Below, one piece after another: positions 24,466 to 32,765 of a stretch of 64,000 nucleotides of DNA. Below the pieces are notes generated by a model. That model had not been told where the DNA came from. It searched no databases and was given only the letters and a program-made list of their open reading frames with translations. Every line of letters begins with the position of its first letter. Position 1 is the first letter of the stretch. The position numbers and the translations under genes are program-made. Origin of the DNA: Devosia sp. SL43 (GTDB taxonomy: Bacteria; Pseudomonadota; Alphaproteobacteria; Rhizobiales; Devosiaceae); NCBI RefSeq assembly GCF_021729885.1, contig NZ_CP063401.1, positions 1,922,001-1,986,000 of the forward strand. Reading direction: 5' to 3'.

Positions 24466-26838
24466 TCAGCCGACCTTCTTCATCGGTATCTGGTAGGAGC
24501 CGGCATAGGTGCCCATGAACCGCTCCGTACCACCGGGCTCGCTGAAGTTCGGCAGGTCGGCGAAGTTGACCTTGTTGAGCACGACGCCCTGGATATGGGA
24601 GGCCAGAACTGGCTCCTTTTCCATGATCGAGCGGATCAGGCGCCTTGGCGTCTTGCCCCATGCGACTACGAACACGAATGAATCGGTCCATGGCATGATG
24701 ACCAGCGCATCCACGACCGGGCCAAGCGGCGGCAGGTCGATGATCACGTAGTCGAACTCGTTGCGCAGTTGTCCAAGCAGCTGGGCCATGGCGGCCGAAC
24801 CCAGGAAGTCGCGCGTATCGGTCGACGCACCCGCGACAGTGGGTAGCACGGACAGGCCGGTTTCCTCGTCCTTGTAGATCGCCTGGCGCCAGGGCAGCCC
24901 GGCCGAAACCTGCAACAATCCATTGACGGCGTCAGGTGCTGCCAGCTTGCTCGCACCGCGGTGGCGGAAGTCGGCATCAAGCAGCAGAACCTTGGCGCCC
25001 GAACTGGCCAGCATCTCGGCAAAGGTGACCGAAACCAGCGTCTTGCCCTCGTTGGGCAGCGCCGAGACGATCCCCACGATCTGGCACACATCCTTGGCGC
25101 CATTCGCATCGATCGCCAAGCGTGTGGAGCGCAGGGTTTCGGTGAATGCCGTCGAAGGGGCCGATGCAGTTTGCGAGATGATCAGTTTGCGGATCGAATT
25201 GTGGAGCGCCACATCGGCCCGATGATCCTTGGGCTTCCCCTGCCGGGTGCGGCCGCCTCGCTTGCTGAGCAAAGGCAGGTAGCCAACGAAGCGCAGCCCA
25301 AGCTCTTTCGATATCTGGTCACCGATACGGAAGGAGCGTTCACGCATTTCATTGAGGAAAGCAAAGCCCACGCCAAAGAAGAGGCCGCCTATCAAGGCGC
25401 CGGCCATTGTGAATACCGAATTGGGAGAGGCCGCCGCGCCGGGCATCTCAGCCTCGCTGATGATACGCGCGGTCGGGATCGGAAAGGACTGGCGCTGCAC
25501 CAGCTCTTCGTAGCGCGACAGGAAGGAATTATAGAGAACCGTCAGGGCCTGCGAGCGCTGCTGCAACTCGTTGAGCTGGGCGCGATCGCTGTTAAGTTCC
25601 GACGTCCTCGAATTCTCTGACTCGACGCCGGCTCGAAGCTCGGTCTCCCGGCGCTCGGCGATGCCGACCTGATTACGATAGTATTCGAGCAGCGCCTGAA
25701 GCTGGACAAATATGTCATTGGACACGCCCGAAAGTTCGCCTTGCAGAGCGGCCACTTGTGGATGGTCGGCACCGAACGTCTGGGTGACCTCGGCAATGCG
25801 CCGAATGATCGATTCGCGTCGCGCACGCAGCTCGGCCACGCTGGCTGTATCCACGCCGTCACCCGTCAATACCGATGCACTGCTTGCCGCCTGTTCCGGC
25901 CCCAACGCAATCAGCGCCTCGAGCTGGGCTGTCTGGGCCCGCATCTGGGCCGTTTCCGATTGTGCCAGCACGAGTTGCTGGGTCAGCGACTCGACGCGAC
26001 GATTGACGACGGTCGTATCGTTCTCCAGCGAAAGGCCGGTGCGCTGACGGAAGTCCTCGATGGCTGCAGTCGCCTGCTGCTGGCTGACGCTGAGTTCTGC
26101 CAGTCGCTGCTGCAGCCAGTCGGCTGCGGTGCGGGAGGCATCGAGATTGGTATTGAGCTTGTCTTGAACCAGCGCACTGGCATAGGCGCGTGCAACACGG
26201 TAGGCCAGCTCGCGATCCGGCGACCGGAAGCCAAGATTGAGCACGAAGCTGCGGCCAACACGCTCGATGACGACATTGCGCCGCAACTGACCGGCGACAA
26301 CTTCGGGTGGCAACTCGTTGTGGAGGACATCGGGTTCGGGAGGGCGGCCAGTGACGAAGCCGATTCCTTGCTTGACGATATCGACGAGCCGTCCGGTGAA
26401 GGACGGTGGCGGATTGAGGAAATTGACGTCCGTCGTAAGATTTTCCATGGCCGCCACATCATTGGCGAGCCTGGCCGAGCGCAGGACTTCGATCTGGTTG
26501 AATAGATCCGTCTCGCCAGCAGCCAGCGACAGCGGACTGTCTTCATCGGCAACAACCTGCCCGGCATTGGCATCAATGAGAATCTGGCTATAGGCGACGT
26601 AACTCTTTGGCGAGAGCCCGAGATAGAGCAGGCCGAGCAGGATGCCGATCCCCGTACCCAGACCGATCACGAATATCTGGCGGCGCATCGCCGTCAGGAT
26701 CTTGCCGACATTGATGAACTGAGTGTCGGAGGGAACAGCCTGGTCCAGCGACGAGCGGTTGTGACCCGAGCTTCGGTCGCTATTGCCCTGGCGCAACCGG
26801 TTTGGGTGCCACTCACCGGCCAGATTGTGTTCCTGCAT
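24466..26838 (-). CDS. exoP: EPS chain-length regulator and BY-kinase, ExoP/Wzc-like
   Basis: The 790-residue inner-membrane protein has a Wzz domain flanked by two helices (FVIGLGTGIGILLGLLYLGL near 55 and MAGALIGGLFFGVGFAFL near 480). Long coiled coils occupy about 200-450, and a cytoplasmic BY-kinase domain follows. The kinase motifs are Walker A ALPNEGKT (Asn replaces the usual Gly), Walker A' LLLDADFR and Walker B VIIDLPPL. The C-terminal tail has only two Tyr (GTYAGSYQ), fewer than Wzc. It controls polymerisation and export with ExoF and ExoQ. ATG 26838 follows GGAG with an eight-base spacer. Confidence 0.9.
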   Translation of the reverse strand: MQEHNLAGEWHPNRLRQGNSDRSSGHNRSSLDQAVPSDTQFINVGKILTAMRRQIFVIGLGTGIGILLGLLYLGLSPKSYVAYSQILIDANAGQVVADEDSPLSLAAGETDLFNQIEVLRSARLANDVAAMENLTTDVNFLNPPPSFTGRLVDIVKQGIGFVTGRPPEPDVLHNELPPEVVAGQLRRNVVIERVGRSFVLNLGFRSPDRELAYRVARAYASALVQDKLNTNLDASRTAADWLQQRLAELSVSQQQATAAIEDFRQRTGLSLENDTTVVNRRVESLTQQLVLAQSETAQMRAQTAQLEALIALGPEQAASSASVLTGDGVDTASVAELRARRESIIRRIAEVTQTFGADHPQVAALQGELSGVSNDIFVQLQALLEYYRNQVGIAERRETELRAGVESENSRTSELNSDRAQLNELQQRSQALTVLYNSFLSRYEELVQRQSFPIPTARIISEAEMPGAAASPNSVFTMAGALIGGLFFGVGFAFLNEMRERSFRIGDQISKELGLRFVGYLPLLSKRGGRTRQGKPKDHRADVALHNSIRKLIISQTASAPSTAFTETLRSTRLAIDANGAKDVCQIVGIVSALPNEGKTLVSVTFAEMLASSGAKVLLLDADFRHRGASKLAAPDAVNGLLQVSAGLPWRQAIYKDEETGLSVLPTVAGASTDTRDFLGSAAMAQLLGQLRNEFDYVIIDLPPLGPVVDALVIMPWTDSFVFVVAWGKTPRRLIRSIMEKEPVLASHIQGVVLNKVNFADLPNFSEPGGTERFMGTYAGSYQIPMKKVG

Positions 26839-26976
26839 CAAAGCATCTCCAACTAGGTCTATTCGAACGCAATATCCTCAAGGCACGCACCGCAGCCATA
26901 CGACTAGGCAGGCGGCGAAGCGTCAATCAAGCCAGCAGCGGGACAGGCCTGCGCGATGCGCATGGATCAGAGACGG

Positions 26977-28788
26977 TCAATCCCCATGATTGAACTGCAG
27001 CCGTCCCAGTTGGGCGTAGCGTCCGTCACGAGCCATCAGCTCGTCATGCACGCCCTGATCGACGATCTTGCCCTTATCGAGCACGAGAATTGTGTCAGCA
27101 TCCCGGATCGTCGCCAGCCGGTGGGCGATGACCAGCGTTGTGCGGCCACGCTGCAGGCGCTTGAGCGCGAGCTGCACCAGTTGCTCGCTGCCGGCATCGA
27201 GTGCGCTGGTCGCCTCGTCGAGCAGGAGTATCGGCGCATCCTTGAGCAGAGCCCGGGCTATGGCCAGTCGCTGCCGCTGACCGCCGGACAGGGTGACGCC
27301 GCGTTCGCCGACCAGAGTATCGTACCCCGCTGGAAGCTCGGCAACGAACTCGTCGACCATTGCATCGGTCGCGGCCTGGACCACGTCCTGCCTCGAGGCG
27401 TCAGGCTTCCCGAAGCGGATATTGTCTTCGATCGTGCCGGAAAAGATGATGGGGTCCTGCTCGACGACGGCGATCCGGCGGCGCAATTCACCGATATCGA
27501 CCTGCCTTATGTCCAGGCCGTCGACCAGGATCGAACCGCTCCCGACCTCGTACAGGCGCTGCAAGAGGGCGAAGATAGTTGATTTGCCACCACCCGACAT
27601 GCCGACCAGAGCCGTGGTTGTCCCCTGCCCGACGGCGAAACACAGATCGCTGACGGTGGCCGCAGCGTCGGTTGCCCCGTAGCGAAAGCTCACATCGCGA
27701 AACTCGACCGTGCCGAGCGCGGGTACCGGCAGCGGCAGCGGGCGCGCCGGCGATTGGATGGCAGGCTTGGTATCAAGAATTTCGACCAGCCGTTCGGTCG
27801 AGCCGGCCACCGACTGCAGCGTACCCGCCACCTCGGCAAGGCTGGCGACGGCGCCTGCACCCATGACGCCATAGAGCAGGAACTGCGTCAGCTCGCCCGT
27901 AGTGGCCGCGCCCGCAAAGACCGCCTGTGCGCCCCACCATAGAGTGAAGATCATGGCCAGGCTGGACATCAGCATCAGCAGACCGACCAGGAAGGCGCGC
28001 GCCCGCAGACGGCTCAGCTCCGATTCAAAGCTTTCATTGCCATGCCGGCGATAACGCCGAACTTCCTCATCCTCGCGGGTGAAGCTCTTCACCGTGCGAT
28101 TGGCGCTCAGAATCTCGGTGGCCTGCGCTGACAGCTCGGCCAGCGCGTCCTGGCTGCGGCGGGACATCTTGCGTAACCGGCGCGCCAACATCAGCATAGG
28201 TATAAGTATCAGCGGACCGGCAATGACAACGGCAAGGGTCAGGACCGGGCTGGTCAGCAGCATGAAGATGAACGCGCCGACCATGGTCACCAGCGAGCGC
28301 AAGGCCACCGACGCGGTTGAAGATATGGCCGCCCGCACCGCAGCCACATCGCCATTGAGGCGCGATGCCAGCTCACCCATCCGCTGCCTGTCGAAAAAGG
28401 CTGCATCCAACGTCAGCAAGTGGCCGAACACCGCCAGCCGAAGATCGGCGAGCATGCGCTCTCCGACATAGGAGACGAGGTAGAGACGGAAGCCATTGGT
28501 GACGGCCCCCAAGATACCGAATGCGGCAATGATCCAGGCATAGCGACTGATCATGCCCATATCCTGCGCGATGAAACCGGTATCGATCAGGCTGCCCAGG
28601 TTGAACGGCACTGCCAGCGAAGCGAGCGTCGAGGCCACCAGAAAGACCAGCGTCAACACCAGCCGCAAGCGATAGCGCAGCAGGAAAGGCAACAAGCGGC
28701 GCAACGGGCTCAACCGCCCCAGCGGCAACGCCTTAACGAATGCCATGCCGCCATCGGCCGGTCTGGCGGCTTCGGCCTGATCCGTCAT
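26977..28788 (-). CDS. MsbA-like ABC exporter (fused permease and ATPase)
   Basis: The 603-residue half-transporter has six membrane segments in residues 40-310 and a complete ATPase: Walker A GMSGGGKST, signature LSGGQRQR, Walker B ILLLDEATSALD and VIAHRL. It is on the same strand as exoP, 138 bp upstream of it. Two roles fit: an ExsA-like exporter, as found beside exo genes in Sinorhizobium, or the D-type exporter of the lasso peptide, for which no other candidate is present. Sequence alone does not decide. ATG 28788 is chosen; a TTG 13 codons earlier is possible. Confidence 0.88.
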   Translation of the reverse strand: MTDQAEAARPADGGMAFVKALPLGRLSPLRRLLPFLLRYRLRLVLTLVFLVASTLASLAVPFNLGSLIDTGFIAQDMGMISRYAWIIAAFGILGAVTNGFRLYLVSYVGERMLADLRLAVFGHLLTLDAAFFDRQRMGELASRLNGDVAAVRAAISSTASVALRSLVTMVGAFIFMLLTSPVLTLAVVIAGPLILIPMLMLARRLRKMSRRSQDALAELSAQATEILSANRTVKSFTREDEEVRRYRRHGNESFESELSRLRARAFLVGLLMLMSSLAMIFTLWWGAQAVFAGAATTGELTQFLLYGVMGAGAVASLAEVAGTLQSVAGSTERLVEILDTKPAIQSPARPLPLPVPALGTVEFRDVSFRYGATDAAATVSDLCFAVGQGTTTALVGMSGGGKSTIFALLQRLYEVGSGSILVDGLDIRQVDIGELRRRIAVVEQDPIIFSGTIEDNIRFGKPDASRQDVVQAATDAMVDEFVAELPAGYDTLVGERGVTLSGGQRQRLAIARALLKDAPILLLDEATSALDAGSEQLVQLALKRLQRGRTTLVIAHRLATIRDADTILVLDKGKIVDQGVHDELMARDGRYAQLGRLQFNHGD

Positions 28789-30004
28789 GACAACAGCACC
28801 AGGGTTGACACTGACCGGGATAGACAACGCATCTCGGCACCTTACTTGTCAGAAAACAACAGGTCGTCGGAAGCAATTCGGCCATGGGCAGGGGTGCGTG
28901 CACATCGCGATCCCGAAGCCTCTTGGTTACCAAAGCGTATCGACTACCCCCTTGCCTGGCCAGCCGCACAAATCCCGCTACCAGAATTGGTGCCATGCTT
29001 CACGCGCATGCAGGACACCCTCTTTCGTGGTCCGGGACGCCATGTTTCCGACGGCGAGAGGCATCTTATTACGGCCGCGAGACCTAGGGTTTCGCGCTAC
29101 GCGGTTCCAACCGCCAGCGGACAAACGGCGACGGAGTCGTCAGGCATCGCCAAACCGCCGCAAGCAAGCTGTGATTCATTCCAGTCGCAATGGCGATACG
29201 GCCCGCAAGCTGTCGCTCCGATCGAGCAGCCGATGGCGGAGCGGATCGAGGTCACCCGCATCCACAGGAAGAGCCAGATGACGATCAGCGGCAGGGCGTA
29301 AAGCGTAGTCGTGGTCAGGAGCATTTGAAGTTCACCAGTTCGCGTTCATTTATGTCCCGAGAACGAAGGCAACTTTGCCGCTTTCGACATAGCTGAAAGG
29401 AATCTTGAGATTATTTTTCGTGCCTCGAGCCGCACATCGTCGCCCAAGGCGTAGTGCGGATTATACGCAATCGCCCGGACACTGTGTGGCGTCGCACCGG
29501 AAAGCACCTCGCTCGAAACTGGCTCTGGCAGCCCACACTAAAGAACCTTGTCGCATACAGTAATTCCGCTCTTGGGCCCACTACAAGCAACCGCTACGTC
29601 AAGCCGGAATGTCCGATGTCCGGTGATTACTGTCGAAAGTCGTCATTCTGCTCCCGGCCCCTGCCCTCCACAAAGCGACTCCTGAAAGGCGCCAATGGGG
29701 TGGTGGGTTCAACTGATCGTCGCAACACCTTTAACCTGAGAGGATGAGGAGGTGCAGCATGGTGGCGTCACGGGTAACCACGTAAATTTCAGCGGCAATC
29801 CGAGCGCAATATTTCGAGAAGCTCGCAAGATAAGTAACGCCGTAGAAGCGTCGGAAACCACAATGGTCCGAATGGCAGCCACGCCAGGGGCGAACTGGCT
29901 AATGCCTTGGGAGATTTGCCCATTGGCGCAGGGTAGCTCGAAGAGTAGACAAGGATTTGCCTAGATCGGCAATCGTTCTGTGGGAGTGCAGTGTGGCCCC
30001 TAGC
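28789..30004. other. Gene-poor region of about 1.2 kb
   Basis: No intact gene is supported. The region holds a possible MAPEG-family fragment on the minus strand (listed separately). Near 29700-29735 there is a stretch resembling an IS terminal repeat that I could not confirm. Short possible frames have atypical composition. It separates the EPS/lasso locus from the catabolic island and looks like decayed DNA. Confidence 0.5.
29170..29324 (-). pseudogene. Possible remnant of a MAPEG-family membrane protein
   Basis: A minus-strand frame from 29324 starts LYALPLIVIWLFLWMRVTSI followed by RSAIGCSIG. This resembles the first helix and RV-x-x-R-x...-IGDGG segment of MAPEG proteins. After this the frame loses similarity; the +2 frame continues SDSLRAV, which resembles the next MAPEG block, before a stop. 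There is no ribosome site. This suggests a frameshifted and truncated copy, but the match is short and judged by eye. Confidence 0.3.
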
Positions 30005-30880
30005 ATGACCTCCGGGTTTCTCAATCCCAGCGTGCTAACGCGTGATTGGGGGAAACATGAGTCCAATCCGTTGGCACTAGTACAACTGCTCGAACACCAT
30101 ATGGGTATCGGCAGCTTCCAGTTGGAGATACCGAGCGGCAGGCTGTACCTTTCAGACGCTGCATGCCGCATCTATGGATATGCCCCAACCCGCGATCCCG
30201 TACCCTTGAACACGGTGCTGGGCACCTTGATCCGGGAGGACAGGCGCCGGGGAGCAGAACTACTGACCCAGGCCATCGCGCAGAAATGTGGATATCACTT
30301 TGTGCTGCGGATCTCCCCGGATGCAGAAAAGGTCAGGACGATCGAGTGTTTTGCCGATGTGGTTCTGAGCAAGCAGGAAGACGTAATCGCTGTCGTTGGC
30401 ACCGTTAGGGATATCTCCGAACGCGCGGCGATTGACGCGCAGGCGGCTGGCCGCAGCCTTTTGATGCGCTCCATGCTGATCAACATTCCTGCCGCTGTCG
30501 CCGTTCTCGATCGCGACATGCGATACCTCGCGGTGAGCAATTATTGGGCCGCCGGCCATGGGCACAAGTCGCCGGACGACCTGGTGGGGCTCAAGCATTA
30601 CGATGAGCATCCCAACTTGGGCGACGACGTCCGGCTCGAACACCGCCAGGTTCTGAGCGGGACGACGTTGCGCCGGCCTCGCGCCTATCTGAAGGATCGA
30701 AACGGCAAACCCATTCATCAGACCTGCGTCATGTGCCCCTGGTACACGCTGGAAAAGAAGGTGGGGGGTATGATCATCATGTTGGGTACCGTGGACGTCG
30801 GCAACGCGCTCGCAAAGGAAAAATCTGCCGAGGCCCTGCCGACGCGTCAGGAGTTTCTCAAGCTGCTGGCGACCCTTTAG
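30005..30880 (+). CDS. Orphan PAS-domain protein without output domain
   Basis: The 291-residue product has two PAS-like units. The first (about 20-140) contains LSDAACRIYGYAPTRDPVPLN and ends VVGTVRDISERAAIDAQA. The second (about 150-270) contains IPAAVAVLDRDMRYLAVSNYWAAGHG and ends GGMIIMLGTVDVGNALAKE. No kinase, GGDEF, EAL or DNA-binding domain follows, so it would have to act through a partner. The start is uncertain: ATG 30005 is preferred, and a TTG at 29957 extends it. It stands alone between the gene-poor region and the catabolic island. Confidence 0.75.
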   Translation: MTSGFLNPSVLTRDWGKHESNPLALVQLLEHHMGIGSFQLEIPSGRLYLSDAACRIYGYAPTRDPVPLNTVLGTLIREDRRRGAELLTQAIAQKCGYHFVLRISPDAEKVRTIECFADVVLSKQEDVIAVVGTVRDISERAAIDAQAAGRSLLMRSMLINIPAAVAVLDRDMRYLAVSNYWAAGHGHKSPDDLVGLKHYDEHPNLGDDVRLEHRQVLSGTTLRRPRAYLKDRNGKPIHQTCVMCPWYTLEKKVGGMIIMLGTVDVGNALAKEKSAEALPTRQEFLKLLATL

Positions 30881-31104
30881 CGAAATTGCCTACTCTGGGC
30901 CAGCCTTATGGGCTGGAGTCGGGTGACTGCTGCGGCCACCATTGGCGGCACTGCGACCGCACCGGCGAGTGCAGAGATCACCTTGCCCGGCGCAGGCCGA
31001 GCTGGTGCTCGGCAAACTCGCAGCTCGCTCATTCTACAGTCAATCTGGAGATGGGCGACAACCACCCGCCCAGCGACGGCGTTTTAGGCATAGGTCGGCA
31101 ACGG

Positions 31105-31917
31105 CTATTCGCCAGCAAAGAAACGCTGCAGGCGCGCATAGCCGGGGATGTGGGCCGAAGTGCCGCCGTCGGCGGCGATCGCCTGCCCGGTGATATAGCG
31201 CGCCTCGTCCGAGGCCAGAAACACCACCAGATGCGCGATGTCGACTGGAGCGCCGAGGTAGGGAGTCAGGGTTTCCTCCTCGACTGTTTCGCGCAATTCC
31301 TGCGGCAGATGCGCCAGGGCGGCCGGCGTGCCCGTCAAGCCGGGCAGCACGGCATTGGCACGGATGCCTTTCTTGCCATGCGAGGTGGCTATGGAACGGG
31401 TCATCTGGATCACCGCCGCCTTGGAGGCGGAATAGGCAGCCTGGATGACATTGCCTTGCAGAGCCAGGTTTGAGGCCGTGTTGATGATCGCTCCGCTTCT
31501 CTGGGGCGACATGATCTTGAGGGCCTCCCGGCAGGCAATCATGGTGCCGCGGGTGTTGATGGAAAAGGTCGCGTCCCAATCAGCCGTCGCCATGTTCTCG
31601 ATATTTCCATCGCGCTGAGCCATTTCTGCGCTGAGCAAGGCAGCGTTGTTGTCGATGACATCAAGCCGACCATAGGCATCCAGCGTTGCGACAAACATGG
31701 CCTTGATGCTGGCTTCGTCCGCCAGATCAACGCCGACATGCATGGCCTCCGCACCCGTCCCGCGCAGCTCAGCAGCCAGGGCCGCGGCGCGGTCCTCGGC
31801 AATGTCGGCGACAATCACGCGCGCCCCATGATCGGCCAGCAATGCGCAGACCTGCGCGCCAATGCCACCGGCCCCGCCGGTGACGATGCTGACTTTCCCG
31901 TCCAGCGAATAGGCCAT
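31105..31917 (-). CDS. Short-chain dehydrogenase/reductase
   Basis: This 270-residue classical SDR has cofactor motif TGGAGGIGA near the N terminus, NNAAL, catalytic Ser in INTASNLA, YSASK with catalytic Tyr and Lys, and a C-terminal GQAIAADGG. The Asp in VIVADIAED suggests a preference for NAD. ATG 31917 follows GAGGA; a longer in-frame start is not homologous. It is downstream of the cupin gene by 34 bp on the same strand and probably shares its promoter. The substrate is unknown. Confidence 0.9.
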   Translation of the reverse strand: MAYSLDGKVSIVTGGAGGIGAQVCALLADHGARVIVADIAEDRAAALAAELRGTGAEAMHVGVDLADEASIKAMFVATLDAYGRLDVIDNNAALLSAEMAQRDGNIENMATADWDATFSINTRGTMIACREALKIMSPQRSGAIINTASNLALQGNVIQAAYSASKAAVIQMTRSIATSHGKKGIRANAVLPGLTGTPAALAHLPQELRETVEEETLTPYLGAPVDIAHLVVFLASDEARYITGQAIAADGGTSAHIPGYARLQRFFAGE

Positions 31918-31951
31918 TGATGGGTCCTCTGTGTCGTCGTCTATCGATAGG

Positions 31952-32596
31952 TTATGGCGGCGAGCCTGCGCCAGGCAGCGACCTATCAACTCGCGCTGCC
32001 TGTTTCACGCGTTCATCATTGGCCCGTTGTGCCTGAGCGAGGTCAGCATCGAATATCCCGTCCGTCAGGACAAACAGCATGCGGGTGATGCTGTCGGTCC
32101 GATTCGTCCAGGCATGGATGGTGCCACGCTGGACGACCACGTCGCCGCGCTCCAGAACCACCTCCTCCTCGTCAAGCAGCAGAACGATCTGCCCGTCAAG
32201 AACGACGGCATAGTCTATCGATTGTGTGCGGTGCATCAGGGGGTGGCGGCCGGGGATAGTGTGTTCGGCGTTTTCGGCGAGGCCAACCTGGGCGAACAAG
32301 GCCTCGGCAGTTGCCTTGTCAAAATCGGGACCGTCGGGGCCCTCGGGCGGAATATCGACAATGCGGATGACCGTGCCTTGCGCAGGCGGCGCTGTGTCGC
32401 GGTGCAGGTCGGTGGGTTCGGGCTCGGTTGCGGTGACCGGCGCCGGGCATGCCCTCGTATTCCACAGCTCGTGAAACGCCAGTCCCGGCTGGTGCGGGGG
32501 CCGGGTGACATGAGGCGGCACCGAGTCCGACACCACAACGGCACGCCCCTGGGCATCGTGGCCCGTTACGACGCGCCGAACGTTTTGACCAGCCAT
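31952..32596 (-). CDS. Cupin-domain protein
   Basis: The 214-residue protein has one clear cupin barrel at about 125-185: HRTQSIDYAVVLDGQIVLLLDEEEVVLERGDVVVQRGTIHAW. It holds the His-containing first motif and the G-D-x6-G-x2-H second motif. The N-terminal part shows an additional beta-rich region. It could be a small-molecule-binding or metal-dependent isomerase/dioxygenase-like cupin. Its start faces the FAD oxidoreductase across a promoter region carrying the 21-bp operator motif, so both genes probably share regulation. Confidence 0.85.
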   Translation of the reverse strand: MAGQNVRRVVTGHDAQGRAVVVSDSVPPHVTRPPHQPGLAFHELWNTRACPAPVTATEPEPTDLHRDTAPPAQGTVIRIVDIPPEGPDGPDFDKATAEALFAQVGLAENAEHTIPGRHPLMHRTQSIDYAVVLDGQIVLLLDEEEVVLERGDVVVQRGTIHAWTNRTDSITRMLFVLTDGIFDADLAQAQRANDERVKQAARVDRSLPGAGSPP

Positions 32597-32615
32597 TGGT
32601 GTCCTCGTTTCTTAA

Positions 32616-32636
32616 TTGGTTGATTGTATAACTAAT
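32616..32636. promoter_or_regulatory. Operator motif, site 1 (cupin / FAD oxidoreductase promoter)
   Basis: The site begins TTGGT, then GTATAA at positions 11-16 and AAT at 19-21. It contains TTGTATAACTA (32624-32634), which fits the TnGTnnnACnA pattern of FCD-type GntR regulators. Sites 2 and 3 share 13 of 21 positions with it. It lies 20 bp upstream of the cupin start, where a bound repressor would block transcription. Confidence 0.6.
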
Positions 32637-32765
32637 CTAAGGCTATGTTCAACGCAATTCCGCATCGGGCAGTTCGAGGGCACGAAAATGTGCCACCCTT
32701 CGGCACGGCGTCGCGAGCGGAGACAGGGATATCTGCGCAAAGCGCTGCGAGCGGGGAGGAGACGC

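Noticed and set aside
29697..29735. Stretch reminiscent of an IS30-type terminal repeat (GGGTTCAACTGATCG followed by GCAACACC)
   Set aside because: No matching opposite end, target duplication or transposase frame was found, and the resemblance is from memory only.
31941..31950. Perfect palindrome CTATCGATAG between the cupin and SDR genes
   Set aside because: It is within an operon, short, and has no second copy of equal quality at other promoters.
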